This document shows positions 33,901 to 42,783 of a stretch of DNA of 64,000 bases, one piece after another. The stretch comes from Roseiflexus sp. (lineage in GTDB: Bacteria > Chloroflexota > Chloroflexia > Chloroflexales > Roseiflexaceae): assembly GCA_025062325.1 (NCBI GenBank), contig JANXAL010000022.1:22900-86899 (forward strand), in the 5' to 3' direction. The notes beneath the pieces were generated by a model that saw only the letters and a list, made by a program, of their open reading frames with translations, did not search any database and had not been told where the DNA came from. The translations under genes and the position numbers were made by a program. Positions within the stretch are counted from its first letter, which is position 1; each line of letters opens with the position of its first letter.

Positions 33901-36708
33901 CAGGTGATCGACGATCGTATTCAGTTCGTCGAGAGCGCGCTCGTTGAGCGCATTGACCGGCGGGTTAGTAACAGTCACGATTGCAATGCGCTGCGTGAGC
34001 GTCTTCTGATCTGCTGCAACACGACCATCGCCAGACGGCATCCGCCGCTCCTGCACCGCATGGTACTCGATGCGGAAGTAGCGGTAACGCTCGAAGATGC
34101 GCTGCTCTTCCGCCATGCGCTGCTTGCGTTTCCATGCCTCGATCTTCTCGGCAATCTCCTTCAGCGACTCGGGGTTGCGCAGCGTAGTAGTGTCGCCCAG
34201 CGGCTCATCGAGCATCAGGTTGCGCAGGAAGCGCCGCATATATTTGCCGGAGCGCGTCTCCGGGAAAGCGCTGACCTCGATGTAGTCCTCCGGCACGCTC
34301 ACGGCGCCCTTCTCGCTGCGCACGAGTTCGTTGAGGCGGCGGCGATCTTCGGCGGTCAACTTGCGCCCCGGCGCAGTCAGAATGAACGCCACCGGCGTTA
34401 ATCCTTTCTCGCGGTGCGGCGCGCCAACTACAATGCAGTTGCCGACTGGCGAGTCCGGCGTGATGATCTTGTCGCGCAGAATGGCGCCCTCGATCTCCTC
34501 GGTACCCATGCGGTGCCCCGACACGTTGATCACATCGTCGGAGCGACCGTGCAGCGTGAAGGAACCATCGGGGTACTTCATGGCGAAGTCACCCTGGATG
34601 TAGCCCCACTCGCCGTTGGGACCGCGCCGCCAGTAGGTCTTGATGAACCGCTCGGCATCGCCGCGCCAGCGAGGAGCAGCCGCGCCATTGCCGCTTTGCA
34701 AGGCAGCGACCCATGCCTCGAATCCCTTGACATCGCCCCAGACGGTGCGCGTCAGATAGGGGTAAGGCGCCGTAATAACGATTTCACCCTTCTCCTCGTA
34801 GTCGGCAACGCGGTACCGTGGCGCTTCGGCGCCAGTTCCATCGCGGTCGCCGCTTTCAAGCACCCAGACATCGCCCACCACCCAGGGTAGCGGATAGGTA
34901 TGCGCGTCGGGGCGGAGCGGGAAATCTTCATTGCCGTAGAAGTGGGTCCAGACGATGCCGCCATGCTCGGTCGCCCAGTACGAGTTGATATACTGCGGCG
35001 ACATCAGTTCCATGCCAAACTGCTGCACCGCAGGGCTAACCGGCTCAGCGCAGAAAGTGCAGACGCGCAGTGACGACATATCGTACTGGCGCGCATCCGC
35101 CGTATTCTGCGGATCGGCCATCACCGTCTTAAGGAAGGTCACGCCAGCTTTGAAGATGCGCACCTTGTATCGCTCGATAATGCTGGCGAAACGTCCGGCG
35201 GAGGGGAAGACCGGCGAGCCTTCGGTAATGATACCGGTGCAGCGCGTCGTCAGCGTGGCGCAGATCATATAACTTTGCCCCGTGATCCAGCCAGGGTCGG
35301 CGACGACATAGATCGTATCGCCCGGTTCGGCATCGAAGCTGACCTTCATCGTGTGCGCGACGCCAGCGACATACCCGCCGTGGACGTGGACCACGCCCTT
35401 AGGCTTGCCGGTGCTGCCCGAGGTGTAGATGATGAACAACGGAAATTCTGCATCAACCGGTTCGGCACGGCTGGTGGCATAGAGCGCTTTCACGAACTGA
35501 TCGATCGGCAGGTTGAGCAGTTCTTCTTCACTATGGACCTCGATGCCAGCAGCGCGTGCATTCGCCAGAATGGTCTCCAGCGCCTTGGCGGTCAACTCAT
35601 GGCTCCAGCGGTCGCGTTCCGGTCGCCACAGAATATCCTGGCCTGTATGACGCACAACAATGACCGCATCGACGCGCGGCGGGGTGTTGACCAGCGCCTG
35701 CGCGACGGCAGTGCGGATGCGCGACTGCACCAGCGCATCAACGCCAGTCAGGCCCTCGATAGCGCGCCCGACGGCGCGCATCGCGTCGCTGCGCTCAATC
35801 GTGATCTCATCTTTGAGCGCCTCACGCACCTGCTTCAGAATATTCTCGATCTGATCCGGCGCCAGCAGCGCCGCGCCCGGCACAGGCGAGCCCTCGCCAC
35901 CGCTCAGCACCGTCCTGATGATATCCAGCGCCGTCTCGACCGGTACGAACTTATCGAGCGCCTGATCGGTATACTGCTCTTTGTATGGAACGACCTGTGC
36001 ATTACGATAAGCGCCATCGCTCGTGATCACCAGCCGCGCGCCGGCGTTGTGAATGCGATCGCTCAGGGTCTTGTCGGAGAAGCCGCCGAATACCGGCGTA
36101 TAAATGATGCCCAGGCGCTTGGCAGCTTCAGTGTAGTAGATCTGCTCCATGATGTTGGGCATGTTCAGAGCGATGCGATCGCCCATCTTCAGCCCCAGGT
36201 CACGGAGCACCTGCGCCGCCTTGACCACTTCGAGCATCAGTTGCTTGCGCGTTACTGCGAAGCTGACGACCGGACCGCCACGCCCATTGTTGAGCGACGA
36301 GTCCCAGCGGTCACCCTCGAAATAGAATGCTACTTCGTCGCCATAACCGTTCAACACGTGGCGGTCCACCTCGTTGAAGCAGGCGTTTGTCAACCCGCCC
36401 TCGAACCAGCGATAGAAGGGCGGATCATCGCCGTTGAAGGCACGCTGCCACGGTTCATGATCCGGTCCGTAAGGCACATCGACCGGCGCGCCATCGCTGT
36501 GGCGGAGTCCTTTCCAGCGCCTATCCTCTTCATCCCAAGTAATCCAGGCGCCAAGGTTACGGTCGTACCAGTGAATGGCGCTGCGAGCGATCGCGCCATG
36601 GAACGCGCCCGGATTGGTGAGCGCAGCCTGGCGCTGCGCCTCCCAATCGGCGCGGGTGCGCACGGGGTTGGTGCGCGGCGGACGAAGAGCAGACTCAATG
36701 GTGGTCAT
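30955..36708 (-). CDS. pcs: Propionyl-CoA synthase (trifunctional)
   Basis: 1917 residues. It converts 3-hydroxypropionate, ATP, CoA and NADPH to propionyl-CoA through bound 3-hydroxypropionyl-CoA and acrylyl-CoA. Domain 1 (about 1-880) is AMP-forming acyl-CoA synthetase: P-loop YTSGSTGKPKG at about 427-437, SGHRMGTEEIE, and a catalytic Lys region ETRSGKYMRR. Domain 2 (about 900-1300) is enoyl-CoA hydratase: SFVAGADIKQM near 952 and FGQPEINLRLLPGYGGTQR near 1022. Domain 3 (about 1330-1917) is an MDR reductase: IFVEGAATGTGLDATR near 1474. About 95 residues at roughly 250-344 look inserted relative to ordinary acetyl-CoA synthetases. AGGAGA precedes ATG 36708, 29 bp after mcr. Confidence 0.96.
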   Translation of the reverse strand: MTTIESALRPPRTNPVRTRADWEAQRQAALTNPGAFHGAIARSAIHWYDRNLGAWITWDEEDRRWKGLRHSDGAPVDVPYGPDHEPWQRAFNGDDPPFYRWFEGGLTNACFNEVDRHVLNGYGDEVAFYFEGDRWDSSLNNGRGGPVVSFAVTRKQLMLEVVKAAQVLRDLGLKMGDRIALNMPNIMEQIYYTEAAKRLGIIYTPVFGGFSDKTLSDRIHNAGARLVITSDGAYRNAQVVPYKEQYTDQALDKFVPVETALDIIRTVLSGGEGSPVPGAALLAPDQIENILKQVREALKDEITIERSDAMRAVGRAIEGLTGVDALVQSRIRTAVAQALVNTPPRVDAVIVVRHTGQDILWRPERDRWSHELTAKALETILANARAAGIEVHSEEELLNLPIDQFVKALYATSRAEPVDAEFPLFIIYTSGSTGKPKGVVHVHGGYVAGVAHTMKVSFDAEPGDTIYVVADPGWITGQSYMICATLTTRCTGIITEGSPVFPSAGRFASIIERYKVRIFKAGVTFLKTVMADPQNTADARQYDMSSLRVCTFCAEPVSPAVQQFGMELMSPQYINSYWATEHGGIVWTHFYGNEDFPLRPDAHTYPLPWVVGDVWVLESGDRDGTGAEAPRYRVADYEEKGEIVITAPYPYLTRTVWGDVKGFEAWVAALQSGNGAAAPRWRGDAERFIKTYWRRGPNGEWGYIQGDFAMKYPDGSFTLHGRSDDVINVSGHRMGTEEIEGAILRDKIITPDSPVGNCIVVGAPHREKGLTPVAFILTAPGRKLTAEDRRRLNELVRSEKGAVSVPEDYIEVSAFPETRSGKYMRRFLRNLMLDEPLGDTTTLRNPESLKEIAEKIEAWKRKQRMAEEQRIFERYRYFRIEYHAVQERRMPSGDGRVAADQKTLTQRIAIVTVTNPPVNALNERALDELNTIVDHLARREDVAAVVFTGEGTKSFVAGADIKQMLEEMHTVEDAMALPNNAHLAFRKIETMNKPCIAAINGVALGGGMEFALACHYRVADPHAEFGQPEINLRLLPGYGGTQRLPRLLYSRRGEPGFLKALMIIMGGRTLNAERAYEIGLVDRVARSPEDALTLATRMAREMILAAGDGQPIERKPVELRVVPDTSDDPMTFFVPFHDPATVGESLWPSLPEAYALRRQLTAQWEAPDPAMAELLEKALQNPLITRLTNQAQWAGRSKAIERIIDALRTGFTKGMLAGLEREARLFAEAVVAPDEGKAGIQDFLDKRSAPLPTRRRIHLTPEEEKRLIDAGMLLPIGTPFFPGVTPIPVAQYAMAAVRDEVTGAPLHGDPIKAEKQIIIPVEKPGPNEVLLYILASEVNFNDIWAITGIPVSLFDEHDRDWHVTGSGGVGLIVAVGEEVKREGRLKVGDLVSIYSGQNDLLSPLVGLDPMAADFVIQGYNTPDASHQQFMVAQAPQCFPVLPDLTLEAAGSYMLTLGTIYRALFTTLKIQPGRRIFVEGAATGTGLDATRSAARNGLYVTGMVSSQERAAVVRAAGAIGVINRRDPRYAGIFTRVPEDPSKWAEWEAAGRPLLDDFRAQNNGHLADYVVSHAGETAFPRSFQLLGEPHDGHIPTLTFYGASSGYHFTFLGKPGAADPAEMLRRAGLRAGEAVMIYYGVDDRSYLGDEGYESGVTPDTLERRVTLVDQVGLEAIESARAMGARIVVVTYTDAQREFVLSLGFGAALKGVVSLEELQRRYGDEFEWPETMPSLPDARSDINAFKAAVRRFNDLTFKPLGTAVGQFLRSNDNPRGYPDLIIERAGHDTLAVSVMLIKPFTGRVVYFENMDGRRYSFFAPQVWMRQRRIYMPTANIWGTHLSNAYEIVRLNDEISAGLLSITEPTLVQWHELPQAHQAMWENRHQGATYVVNHALPRPGLKDKDELYEAWSEMLQNQEHRV

Positions 36709-36737
36709 AGTCCCTTTCTCCTGGACAAGCCCTCTAT

Positions 36738-39700
36738 TTACACCGTAATCGCATTTCCGCGATAGATGCGCGCCCGATAGCGGCTTTCGAGCGGAGTCGG
36801 CAATGGCGCGCTGGTTAGCAGCACAGCATTCACAAAGCGCTGCAACTCCTCTTCCTCTTCGGCCGGCGTGCGCGGCTCTTCGCTGCGCGCACGCCGCGTC
36901 AGGTCCACCTGATTGACTGGCACGTGCGGCATGGTGCGTTCACTTTCGGCGCCAGCGGTTGCTGTGAGCGCGTGGAGCGTCGTCTTGACGAAGTTCGCCA
37001 GCGCAAACTCCTCAGCCGTCGAGCGCGCCGATGTCGGCGGCGTCACCAGCGTGACGTTCGCACCCTCAATCACGCCAGCCTTGCGCACAACGCGGAAGTG
37101 GTGGGTAATCTGCTGTTCGACCAATTCCTCGAACTCTGCGGTTGTCAGCACATTGCTCCAATCGCCGTTCTCGGCGCTCAGGGCGCGGGCTGGCAATGGG
37201 CGGAACGGCGTCGAAATGACCGGACCGGGGCGACCATATTCTGCCATCGCCCGATCCATGCCGCCTTCGATGTCGCCACACGTCGGAATGACGACAAAAC
37301 GCCCAGCGGACTCATACTCTGCCAGTTCGGCTGCCAGTTCGGTCGCTGCCTTGGCGGTTTCCGTCAGCAGCACGACGCGCGCGACATGGATTTCCTCAAG
37401 GAAGGTGCGCGCCAGCAGCAACAAGTGCTGCCGCAGATGCTCGCCGATCAGGTAGACGACGCTGCCCTTCATGCGCTCCAGACGCTGCTGACTTGGCTTG
37501 CCGAACAGTTCGCCCTCGGTCACGGTGCGCTCGAAGCGCAACCCGCCTGACGGATGGAACGTCTCACCAGTCACATTCCGGTCTGCCAGATAGAACACCG
37601 TCGCGAGCGCAACATCGAACTCAGTCGGCATGCGTCGCAGGTGCAGCATACCCAGAATGCCGTCACGCACCTTGATCGCTTCACGCTCAATCTGCGCCTC
37701 AGTGAAGAACGGATCCGGCGGCTCGACCGCCAGCGGACGCCGATCGTGGGGTGCGATATAGCCGCCGTTCTCCAGGCGATTGAGCAATTTCCGCGCAATG
37801 TTGGCATTCATCAGGTACGTCCGGGCGCTCCCTTCGGCATCGCTCGTCTCACGCAGCATTTTTGCCAGGCGGCGCAGCGGCGCTGGCATTGCCGGATTTT
37901 CAGCAATTGTCTGCAGATCGTTGACGAAAAGATCGGGCAGCACATTGGCGATCGTTGCTCCCTCATGGCGCGCCGCCAGCAGTGCGGCGAAGACCTCATT
38001 GAGCCGTTTGTTCTCCAAAATGAGGCGGGCGCGGCGCATGAACAGACCGGGGCGATTGCTGGCGCCTTTCAGCCGTTCGCCTTCCACCGGACCGGGAGCG
38101 ATCGCATTGATCTGAATTTCAGGACCCAAGAAACGCGCGAAGCTTTCGGCCATCGCACGCTGCCCCGCCTTGCTGACCGCGTAATCGGCGCGGTTGGGGT
38201 AGGGTATCGCCACATACTTTTCGCCGCCAAAGTACGATGAGACATTCAGCACATACGCGCCGCCTGACGCCTTCATCTGCGGCGCGAGACGACGCAGCAA
38301 GGCATAGTTGCTAATCAGATTGGCGCGCAGCGTATGGCGCCAGGCGTCTAGTGGCATATCGATCACCATTTCTTCAGCGCCGGCGATGCCCGCATTGTTG
38401 ATCAGGTAATCCACCCTGCCGAACACGCGCAGCGTGTGGTTGACCAGTCGTTCAAGTCCTTCGATATCGGAGACATCGCTGCCGGGGAAGATCGCCACGC
38501 GCGACTCAGCGTCAGGGTAGCTGGCATCCCGCACCTCGCGCACAATCAACGCCCGCATCTGCTCGAGTTGTTCGGCATTGCGCGCCGCCAGCATCACATG
38601 CGCGCCAGAGAGCGCCAGCAGGCGTCCGATCTGCCCGCCGATACCCGCACTGCCGCCAGTGATCAACGCCACCTTCCCCATGTGGAGACCAAACAGACTT
38701 TCCGCCCAGCCAAACCCTGGATTATGCACGCCGATCGTGCCTACGATTTGCTCGGGCAGGTAGAGGTTGATCTCTGCAATGCGCCGATCGCTGCCCAACA
38801 ATTTTGCCACCCATGCGCAGGTAAAGTCAAGGTTAGCGGTTTCATTATTCACATAGCGAATCACCTGATTCGCCCATACGGCCGCTCCCGGTTGATCGTC
38901 CTGCTGATGGGCGGGGTTCACCGAGTCGTACTCGCTTTCGTGACGCCAGACGCGCACCAGTTGCTCGATCGCTGCGCGCAGAATGTTAGCGTACTGATTG
39001 CCCTGCTGGTCATCGGGATTGCTGACGAACAACACACGATGCATCTGCGAGCCGGAAGGATGTTCTTCCCAGAAGCGCGCCAGCTCGCGCGCCAGCGCAA
39101 TCGTGCCCACCAGTTCCTGCTGCAGGAAGCGTTCGATGACGTGATCCTCCACCTCAATCAGGCTTGCTGATGGCGCGTGGCGGCTCAACCCCGGCAAAAT
39201 GACGGCGTGGTGAATAGCGCCTAATTCGGAGCGGATCTGATCAAGCGTGCGGGCAGCGGCGCGCGAGTCGAGCGGATCGAGATGCACCAGACGGGCTTCT
39301 GCGACCATTGTCGGGCGACCGTACATATCGGCAGCAAGTGCATAGCGCGGCTCGCGCAGGAGCGCCGAGGCCTTTTCCAGCGCACGCGGATCGCGGAACC
39401 CGACGACAACCGTTGCCCGGCAGGAGCGCAGCGCATCAGCCAGCGCAACTGCGTCGTCGGCCTGATCGCCAGCGCAGATCAAAATGACTTTGCCCGTAGC
39501 GTCAACACTGCGCAGACCGGGACGCGACACAAACGTTGTGCGGCTTTCGGTCGGCACCTCCATGCCGTGCGTCACCTCAAAGGCATGACCGGTGAACGCC
39601 GCCGATTCGTCGCTGGCGAGAAACACGGCGGTATTGGCGACATCGAGCGGAGTAGGAAAACGCTTGGCAACCTCGCCGTGCTGGTCAGCGCGGCTCAATC

Positions 39701-40436
39701 GCATGACCCTCAAGAAGCTGTTGGCAGTGTCGCCCTCAGGTTGACCCTTGAGCGCATCCATCGCCTGAAACATGGTATGGATGCGTTCACTGTCAATCGG
39801 TCCAGGATAGATCGTATTGACGCGAATCCCGCGCGCTCCCAGCTCGCGCGCCAGACCGTCGCTCAGCGCATTCAGCGCCGCCTTCGGCACAACATATGCA
39901 ATGCGCCCGTAGTAATCAGTGCGGGAGAAGATCGTCGAGATGTTGATCACGCTGCTGCCCGGCGGCATATATGGAACTGCGGCGCGCGTCAGATTCCACG
40001 CAATGCCGACCAGATTTCCAACCGCTTGCGCCAGCGTCTCGGTATCCGGCGGTTGCACTTCCGACGGCTCAAGCGGAATATCTACCAGACGGCGGCGCGG
40101 TCCGGCGCTGCCAGCGTTGTTAACCAGAATATCGATGCGATGCAGCGGTACAGGAACATCCACCCCGCCATGGACGATCTGTGCAATGCCTGCGCGCGTC
40201 TGCTTGATGTCGCTGCCATCCATCCGCAGCGCGACCACGCGATCAGGGGCGACGCGCTCTTCCTCAATGAGGCGATGGCGATACGCAGCCAGTTTTTCCG
40301 CATTGCGTCCCGTGATAACGACCGTTGCACCTTCTGCCAGAAATCGGCGGGTGATGACCTCACCGATGTTACCAGCGCCGCCAGTGATCAGCGCCACTTT
40401 TCCTTCCAGGCGATCACATCGTCCCATCGTGCTCAT
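36738..40436 (-). CDS. mcr: Malonyl-CoA reductase (bifunctional, two-SDR)
   Basis: 1232 residues. It reduces malonyl-CoA to malonate semialdehyde and then to 3-hydroxypropionate with NADPH. The two halves are each built from SDR units. The N-terminal half (about 1-550) has KVALITGGAGNIGE and YVVPK and, by comparison with the Chloroflexus enzyme, performs the aldehyde-to-alcohol step. The C-terminal half (from M586, GKVALITGGSAGIGGQIG, then YAVSK) performs the CoA-dependent first step. GAGGAG lies 8 nt before ATG 40436. It is followed by pcs after 29 bp, and has its own proposed promoter. Confidence 0.96.
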   Translation of the reverse strand: MSTMGRCDRLEGKVALITGGAGNIGEVITRRFLAEGATVVITGRNAEKLAAYRHRLIEEERVAPDRVVALRMDGSDIKQTRAGIAQIVHGGVDVPVPLHRIDILVNNAGSAGPRRRLVDIPLEPSEVQPPDTETLAQAVGNLVGIAWNLTRAAVPYMPPGSSVINISTIFSRTDYYGRIAYVVPKAALNALSDGLARELGARGIRVNTIYPGPIDSERIHTMFQAMDALKGQPEGDTANSFLRVMRLSRADQHGEVAKRFPTPLDVANTAVFLASDESAAFTGHAFEVTHGMEVPTESRTTFVSRPGLRSVDATGKVILICAGDQADDAVALADALRSCRATVVVGFRDPRALEKASALLREPRYALAADMYGRPTMVAEARLVHLDPLDSRAAARTLDQIRSELGAIHHAVILPGLSRHAPSASLIEVEDHVIERFLQQELVGTIALARELARFWEEHPSGSQMHRVLFVSNPDDQQGNQYANILRAAIEQLVRVWRHESEYDSVNPAHQQDDQPGAAVWANQVIRYVNNETANLDFTCAWVAKLLGSDRRIAEINLYLPEQIVGTIGVHNPGFGWAESLFGLHMGKVALITGGSAGIGGQIGRLLALSGAHVMLAARNAEQLEQMRALIVREVRDASYPDAESRVAIFPGSDVSDIEGLERLVNHTLRVFGRVDYLINNAGIAGAEEMVIDMPLDAWRHTLRANLISNYALLRRLAPQMKASGGAYVLNVSSYFGGEKYVAIPYPNRADYAVSKAGQRAMAESFARFLGPEIQINAIAPGPVEGERLKGASNRPGLFMRRARLILENKRLNEVFAALLAARHEGATIANVLPDLFVNDLQTIAENPAMPAPLRRLAKMLRETSDAEGSARTYLMNANIARKLLNRLENGGYIAPHDRRPLAVEPPDPFFTEAQIEREAIKVRDGILGMLHLRRMPTEFDVALATVFYLADRNVTGETFHPSGGLRFERTVTEGELFGKPSQQRLERMKGSVVYLIGEHLRQHLLLLARTFLEEIHVARVVLLTETAKAATELAAELAEYESAGRFVVIPTCGDIEGGMDRAMAEYGRPGPVISTPFRPLPARALSAENGDWSNVLTTAEFEELVEQQITHHFRVVRKAGVIEGANVTLVTPPTSARSTAEEFALANFVKTTLHALTATAGAESERTMPHVPVNQVDLTRRARSEEPRTPAEEEEELQRFVNAVLLTSAPLPTPLESRYRARIYRGNAITV

Positions 40437-40476
40437 GGACTTCTCTCCTCATCCCCGTGGCGCCCGCCACACTGCG

Positions 40477-40505
40477 GGTATAGGCATACTATGGCAGGGC
40501 CACAA
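40477..40505 (-). promoter_or_regulatory. Internal promoter for mcr-pcs
   Basis: On the minus strand TTGTGG (40505-40500), a 17-bp spacer and TATACC (40482-40477). It lies in the 277-bp gap between accA and mcr, about 40 nt before the mcr start, so mcr-pcs could be expressed apart from the carboxylase subunits. Apart from this the gap shows nothing recognisable. Confidence 0.5.
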
Positions 40506-40713
40506 AATCTCTGGTTTCTGAACACTGCGCATCGCGCAACCGTGCAGTCTGCGCGTGACGCCGATCAACTCGTCGTTTGCGGAGTCGCGTGGAGGAATCA
40601 CCAGAAGCATCGCCGCTGCCCCGTGCTGCAGCGATGCCTCGGCAAGTCAGTGTACCGCCCCTTGGTTCAAGAACCGCACACGTATCATCGCAGCGCCAGT
40701 TACAGCGCAGTCT

Positions 40714-41544
40714 TTACGCACAGACAGCCTGACGAGCATCCTCTTCATACCGCCCAATCGCCCGGTAGCGCGCGTAGCGACGTTCCAGCAGCGTTTCGAT
40801 ATCCAGCGCCAGCAGTTCGTTCAGGTGGCGGCGAATAGAGTCTCCCAGCGTCGCAACCATGGTGGCCATATCGGTATGCGCGCCGCCCGGCGGTTCAGGA
40901 ACGATCTCGTCGATGATCCCCAGTTCCAGCAAATCCTGCGCCGTAATCCGCATAGCGCGCGCTGCGTCAGGCGCTTTTGCAGCATCACGCCAGATGATCG
41001 ACGCCGCCGCCTCTGGCGACGCGACTGAGTAGATGGCATGTTCCAGCATCAGGATACGATCGCCGACGCCGATCGCCAGCGCGCCGCCGCTGCCGCCCTC
41101 ACCGATAACACAGGCAATAATCGGAGTTTTCAATCCTGCCATTGTCAGGATGTTCTCAGCAATGGCGTTTGCCTGTCCGCGCTCCTCCGACTCGCGGTTC
41201 GGATTGGCGCCTGGCGTATCGACGAAACAGATGACTGGGAAGCCAAATTTTTCGGCGTGCTGAAACAGCCGCAGCGCTTTGCGATACCCCTCGGGGTGGG
41301 GCATCCCAAAGTTGCGGCGAATATTTTCGCGCGCATCGCGCCCCTTCTGATGCCCTACCAGCACGACCGTCCGTCCCTCGAAAGTCCCCACGCCGCCGAC
41401 AATCGCCGGGTCATCGCCATAGCGACGGTCACCGTGCAATTCAACAAAATCGTCACACAACCCGCGGATGTAATCTAGGGTGCGTGGGCGCTGCATATGG
41501 CGTGCAAGTTGCACTTTGTCCCATGGAGTAAGCGTCTGTGTCAT
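40714..41544 (-). CDS. accA: Acetyl-CoA carboxylase carboxyltransferase subunit alpha
   Basis: 276 residues. With AccD it transfers CO2 from carboxybiotin to acetyl-CoA, giving malonyl-CoA for both fatty acids and the 3-hydroxypropionate cycle. It shows ELHGDRRYGDDPAIVGG (about 35-51), HQKGRD, the MPHPEGYRKALRL motif and oxyanion-hole glycines in GEGGSGGALAIG. It is about 40 residues shorter than E. coli AccA at the N-terminus. It starts 23 bp after the accD stop. Confidence 0.95.
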   Translation of the reverse strand: MTQTLTPWDKVQLARHMQRPRTLDYIRGLCDDFVELHGDRRYGDDPAIVGGVGTFEGRTVVLVGHQKGRDARENIRRNFGMPHPEGYRKALRLFQHAEKFGFPVICFVDTPGANPNRESEERGQANAIAENILTMAGLKTPIIACVIGEGGSGGALAIGVGDRILMLEHAIYSVASPEAAASIIWRDAAKAPDAARAMRITAQDLLELGIIDEIVPEPPGGAHTDMATMVATLGDSIRRHLNELLALDIETLLERRYARYRAIGRYEEDARQAVCA

Positions 41545-41567
41545 AGTCGTTCTTCGACTCCACGTTA

Positions 41568-42470
41568 TCAGATCGAAACTAGCGCCGGTGCGACCGATTC
41601 AGATGGACGCGCTCCAGTACGACCTTCAGCGGTGTAGAGACGCAACAATTTCGCCAGCATACTGCGCAACTCGCCGCGCGGCACAACCATATCGATCATG
41701 CCATGCTGCAGCATAAACTCAGCAGTTTGGAAGTCCGCCGGAAGTTTCTGGCGGATCGTCTGCTCGATCACGCGGCGACCGGCAAAGCCGATGTTGGCGC
41801 CTGGCTCGGCAATGATGATGTCGGCAACCGAGGCGTAGGAGGCTGTGACGCCGCCATAGCACGGATCGACAAGCACGGCGATGTGCGGTTGACGCGCCGC
41901 AGCCAGGCGGGTCAGCGCAATATTGACCTTTGCCAGTTGCATCAGCGCAATCACGCCCTCCTGCATCCGGGCGCCGCCACTGGTGTTGATTGTGAGCAGC
42001 GGAATGCCAAGCGCCGTTGCGCGCTCCACCGCGCGCGCCATCTTCTCGCCAAAAACGCTGCCCATCGAACCGCCGATAAAGTTGAAATCACACACCGCAA
42101 CCGATACCCGGCAGCCCTCAATGCTTCCTACGCCGCTCACCACCACGTCGGCGAGACCAGTGCGGCGCTGTGCTTCGCGCAGCTTATCGATATACGTTTC
42201 TCTGGGTGAAACGAAGCCAAGCGGATCGGTCGGGCGCAGATGCGCATCGTACTCGACGAATGAACCCTCATCGAGCAGCGCCAGCCACTCGCGCGCCGTC
42301 AGGCGCATGTGGTAGCCGCAGCGACACACCTTCATGCGCTCAGCCAGTTGCTTGTGGTAGATCAACTCCCGGCACGACGGGCACTTGACCCAGACATTGT
42401 CGGGTACATCCGACTCGAGCGGTTGCACAACGGTGAAGCTCTTCCGTGATCGTTGAATCAGCTCTTTCAT
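41568..42470 (-). CDS. accD: Acetyl-CoA carboxylase carboxyltransferase subunit beta
   Basis: 300 residues. First gene of the 3-hydroxypropionate operon. A zinc ribbon is at about 29-51: CPSC then VCRCGYHMRL. The second pair is Cys-x-Cys, where most AccD proteins have Cys-x2-Cys, so one residue is missing in the knuckle. The crotonase-like carboxyltransferase core has GSIEGCRVSVAVCDFNFIGGS and the oxyanion stretch NTSGGARMQEGVIALMQLAK. A promoter lies about 100 bp upstream. Confidence 0.95.
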   Translation of the reverse strand: MKELIQRSRKSFTVVQPLESDVPDNVWVKCPSCRELIYHKQLAERMKVCRCGYHMRLTAREWLALLDEGSFVEYDAHLRPTDPLGFVSPRETYIDKLREAQRRTGLADVVVSGVGSIEGCRVSVAVCDFNFIGGSMGSVFGEKMARAVERATALGIPLLTINTSGGARMQEGVIALMQLAKVNIALTRLAAARQPHIAVLVDPCYGGVTASYASVADIIIAEPGANIGFAGRRVIEQTIRQKLPADFQTAEFMLQHGMIDMVVPRGELRSMLAKLLRLYTAEGRTGARPSESVAPALVSI

Positions 42471-42570
42471 CGAGTCCTCTCCTTGACACAGACTGTACAG
42501 TTGCTCTGCATAACCCCTGAAGCGCCTGACTCCAAGGGATAAATGCAGCTATACCCAGTGCTTTCGCACA

Positions 42571-42598
42571 ATTGTAGGCACCTGGTCAACGACGTCAA
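42571..42598 (-). promoter_or_regulatory. Main promoter of the 3-hydroxypropionate operon
   Basis: Minus strand TTGACG (42598-42593), a 16-bp spacer and TACAAT (42576-42571). A second TTGACC at 42589-42584 lies between the two hexamers. The start site would be near 42564, leaving a leader of about 95 nt before accD. The rest of 42471-42783 has no gene. Confidence 0.65.
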
Positions 42599-42783
42599 CG
42601 ACAGTATGTTTTGTCTGTTTCGGGCGCGCCGTCCGGGGGCAGTGTGCTGGATGCTCTGGACTACACTCATGACGCAGTATACCATTGTGAGTTTTTGAAC
42701 AAAATCTTCGGAAGTACAGGTTTTGCACCCCCAGAACGGATGTTATCCCCGTCGGATGGCGGGGATGGCATTGAACTTGGTTC

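Noticed and set aside
35275..36765. A 496-codon plus-strand open frame opposite the start of pcs
   Set aside because: Antisense to the acyl-CoA synthetase domain and lacking any motif.
39282..40838. A 518-codon plus-strand open frame opposite mcr
   Set aside because: Antisense to the SDR motifs of mcr and without recognisable domains.
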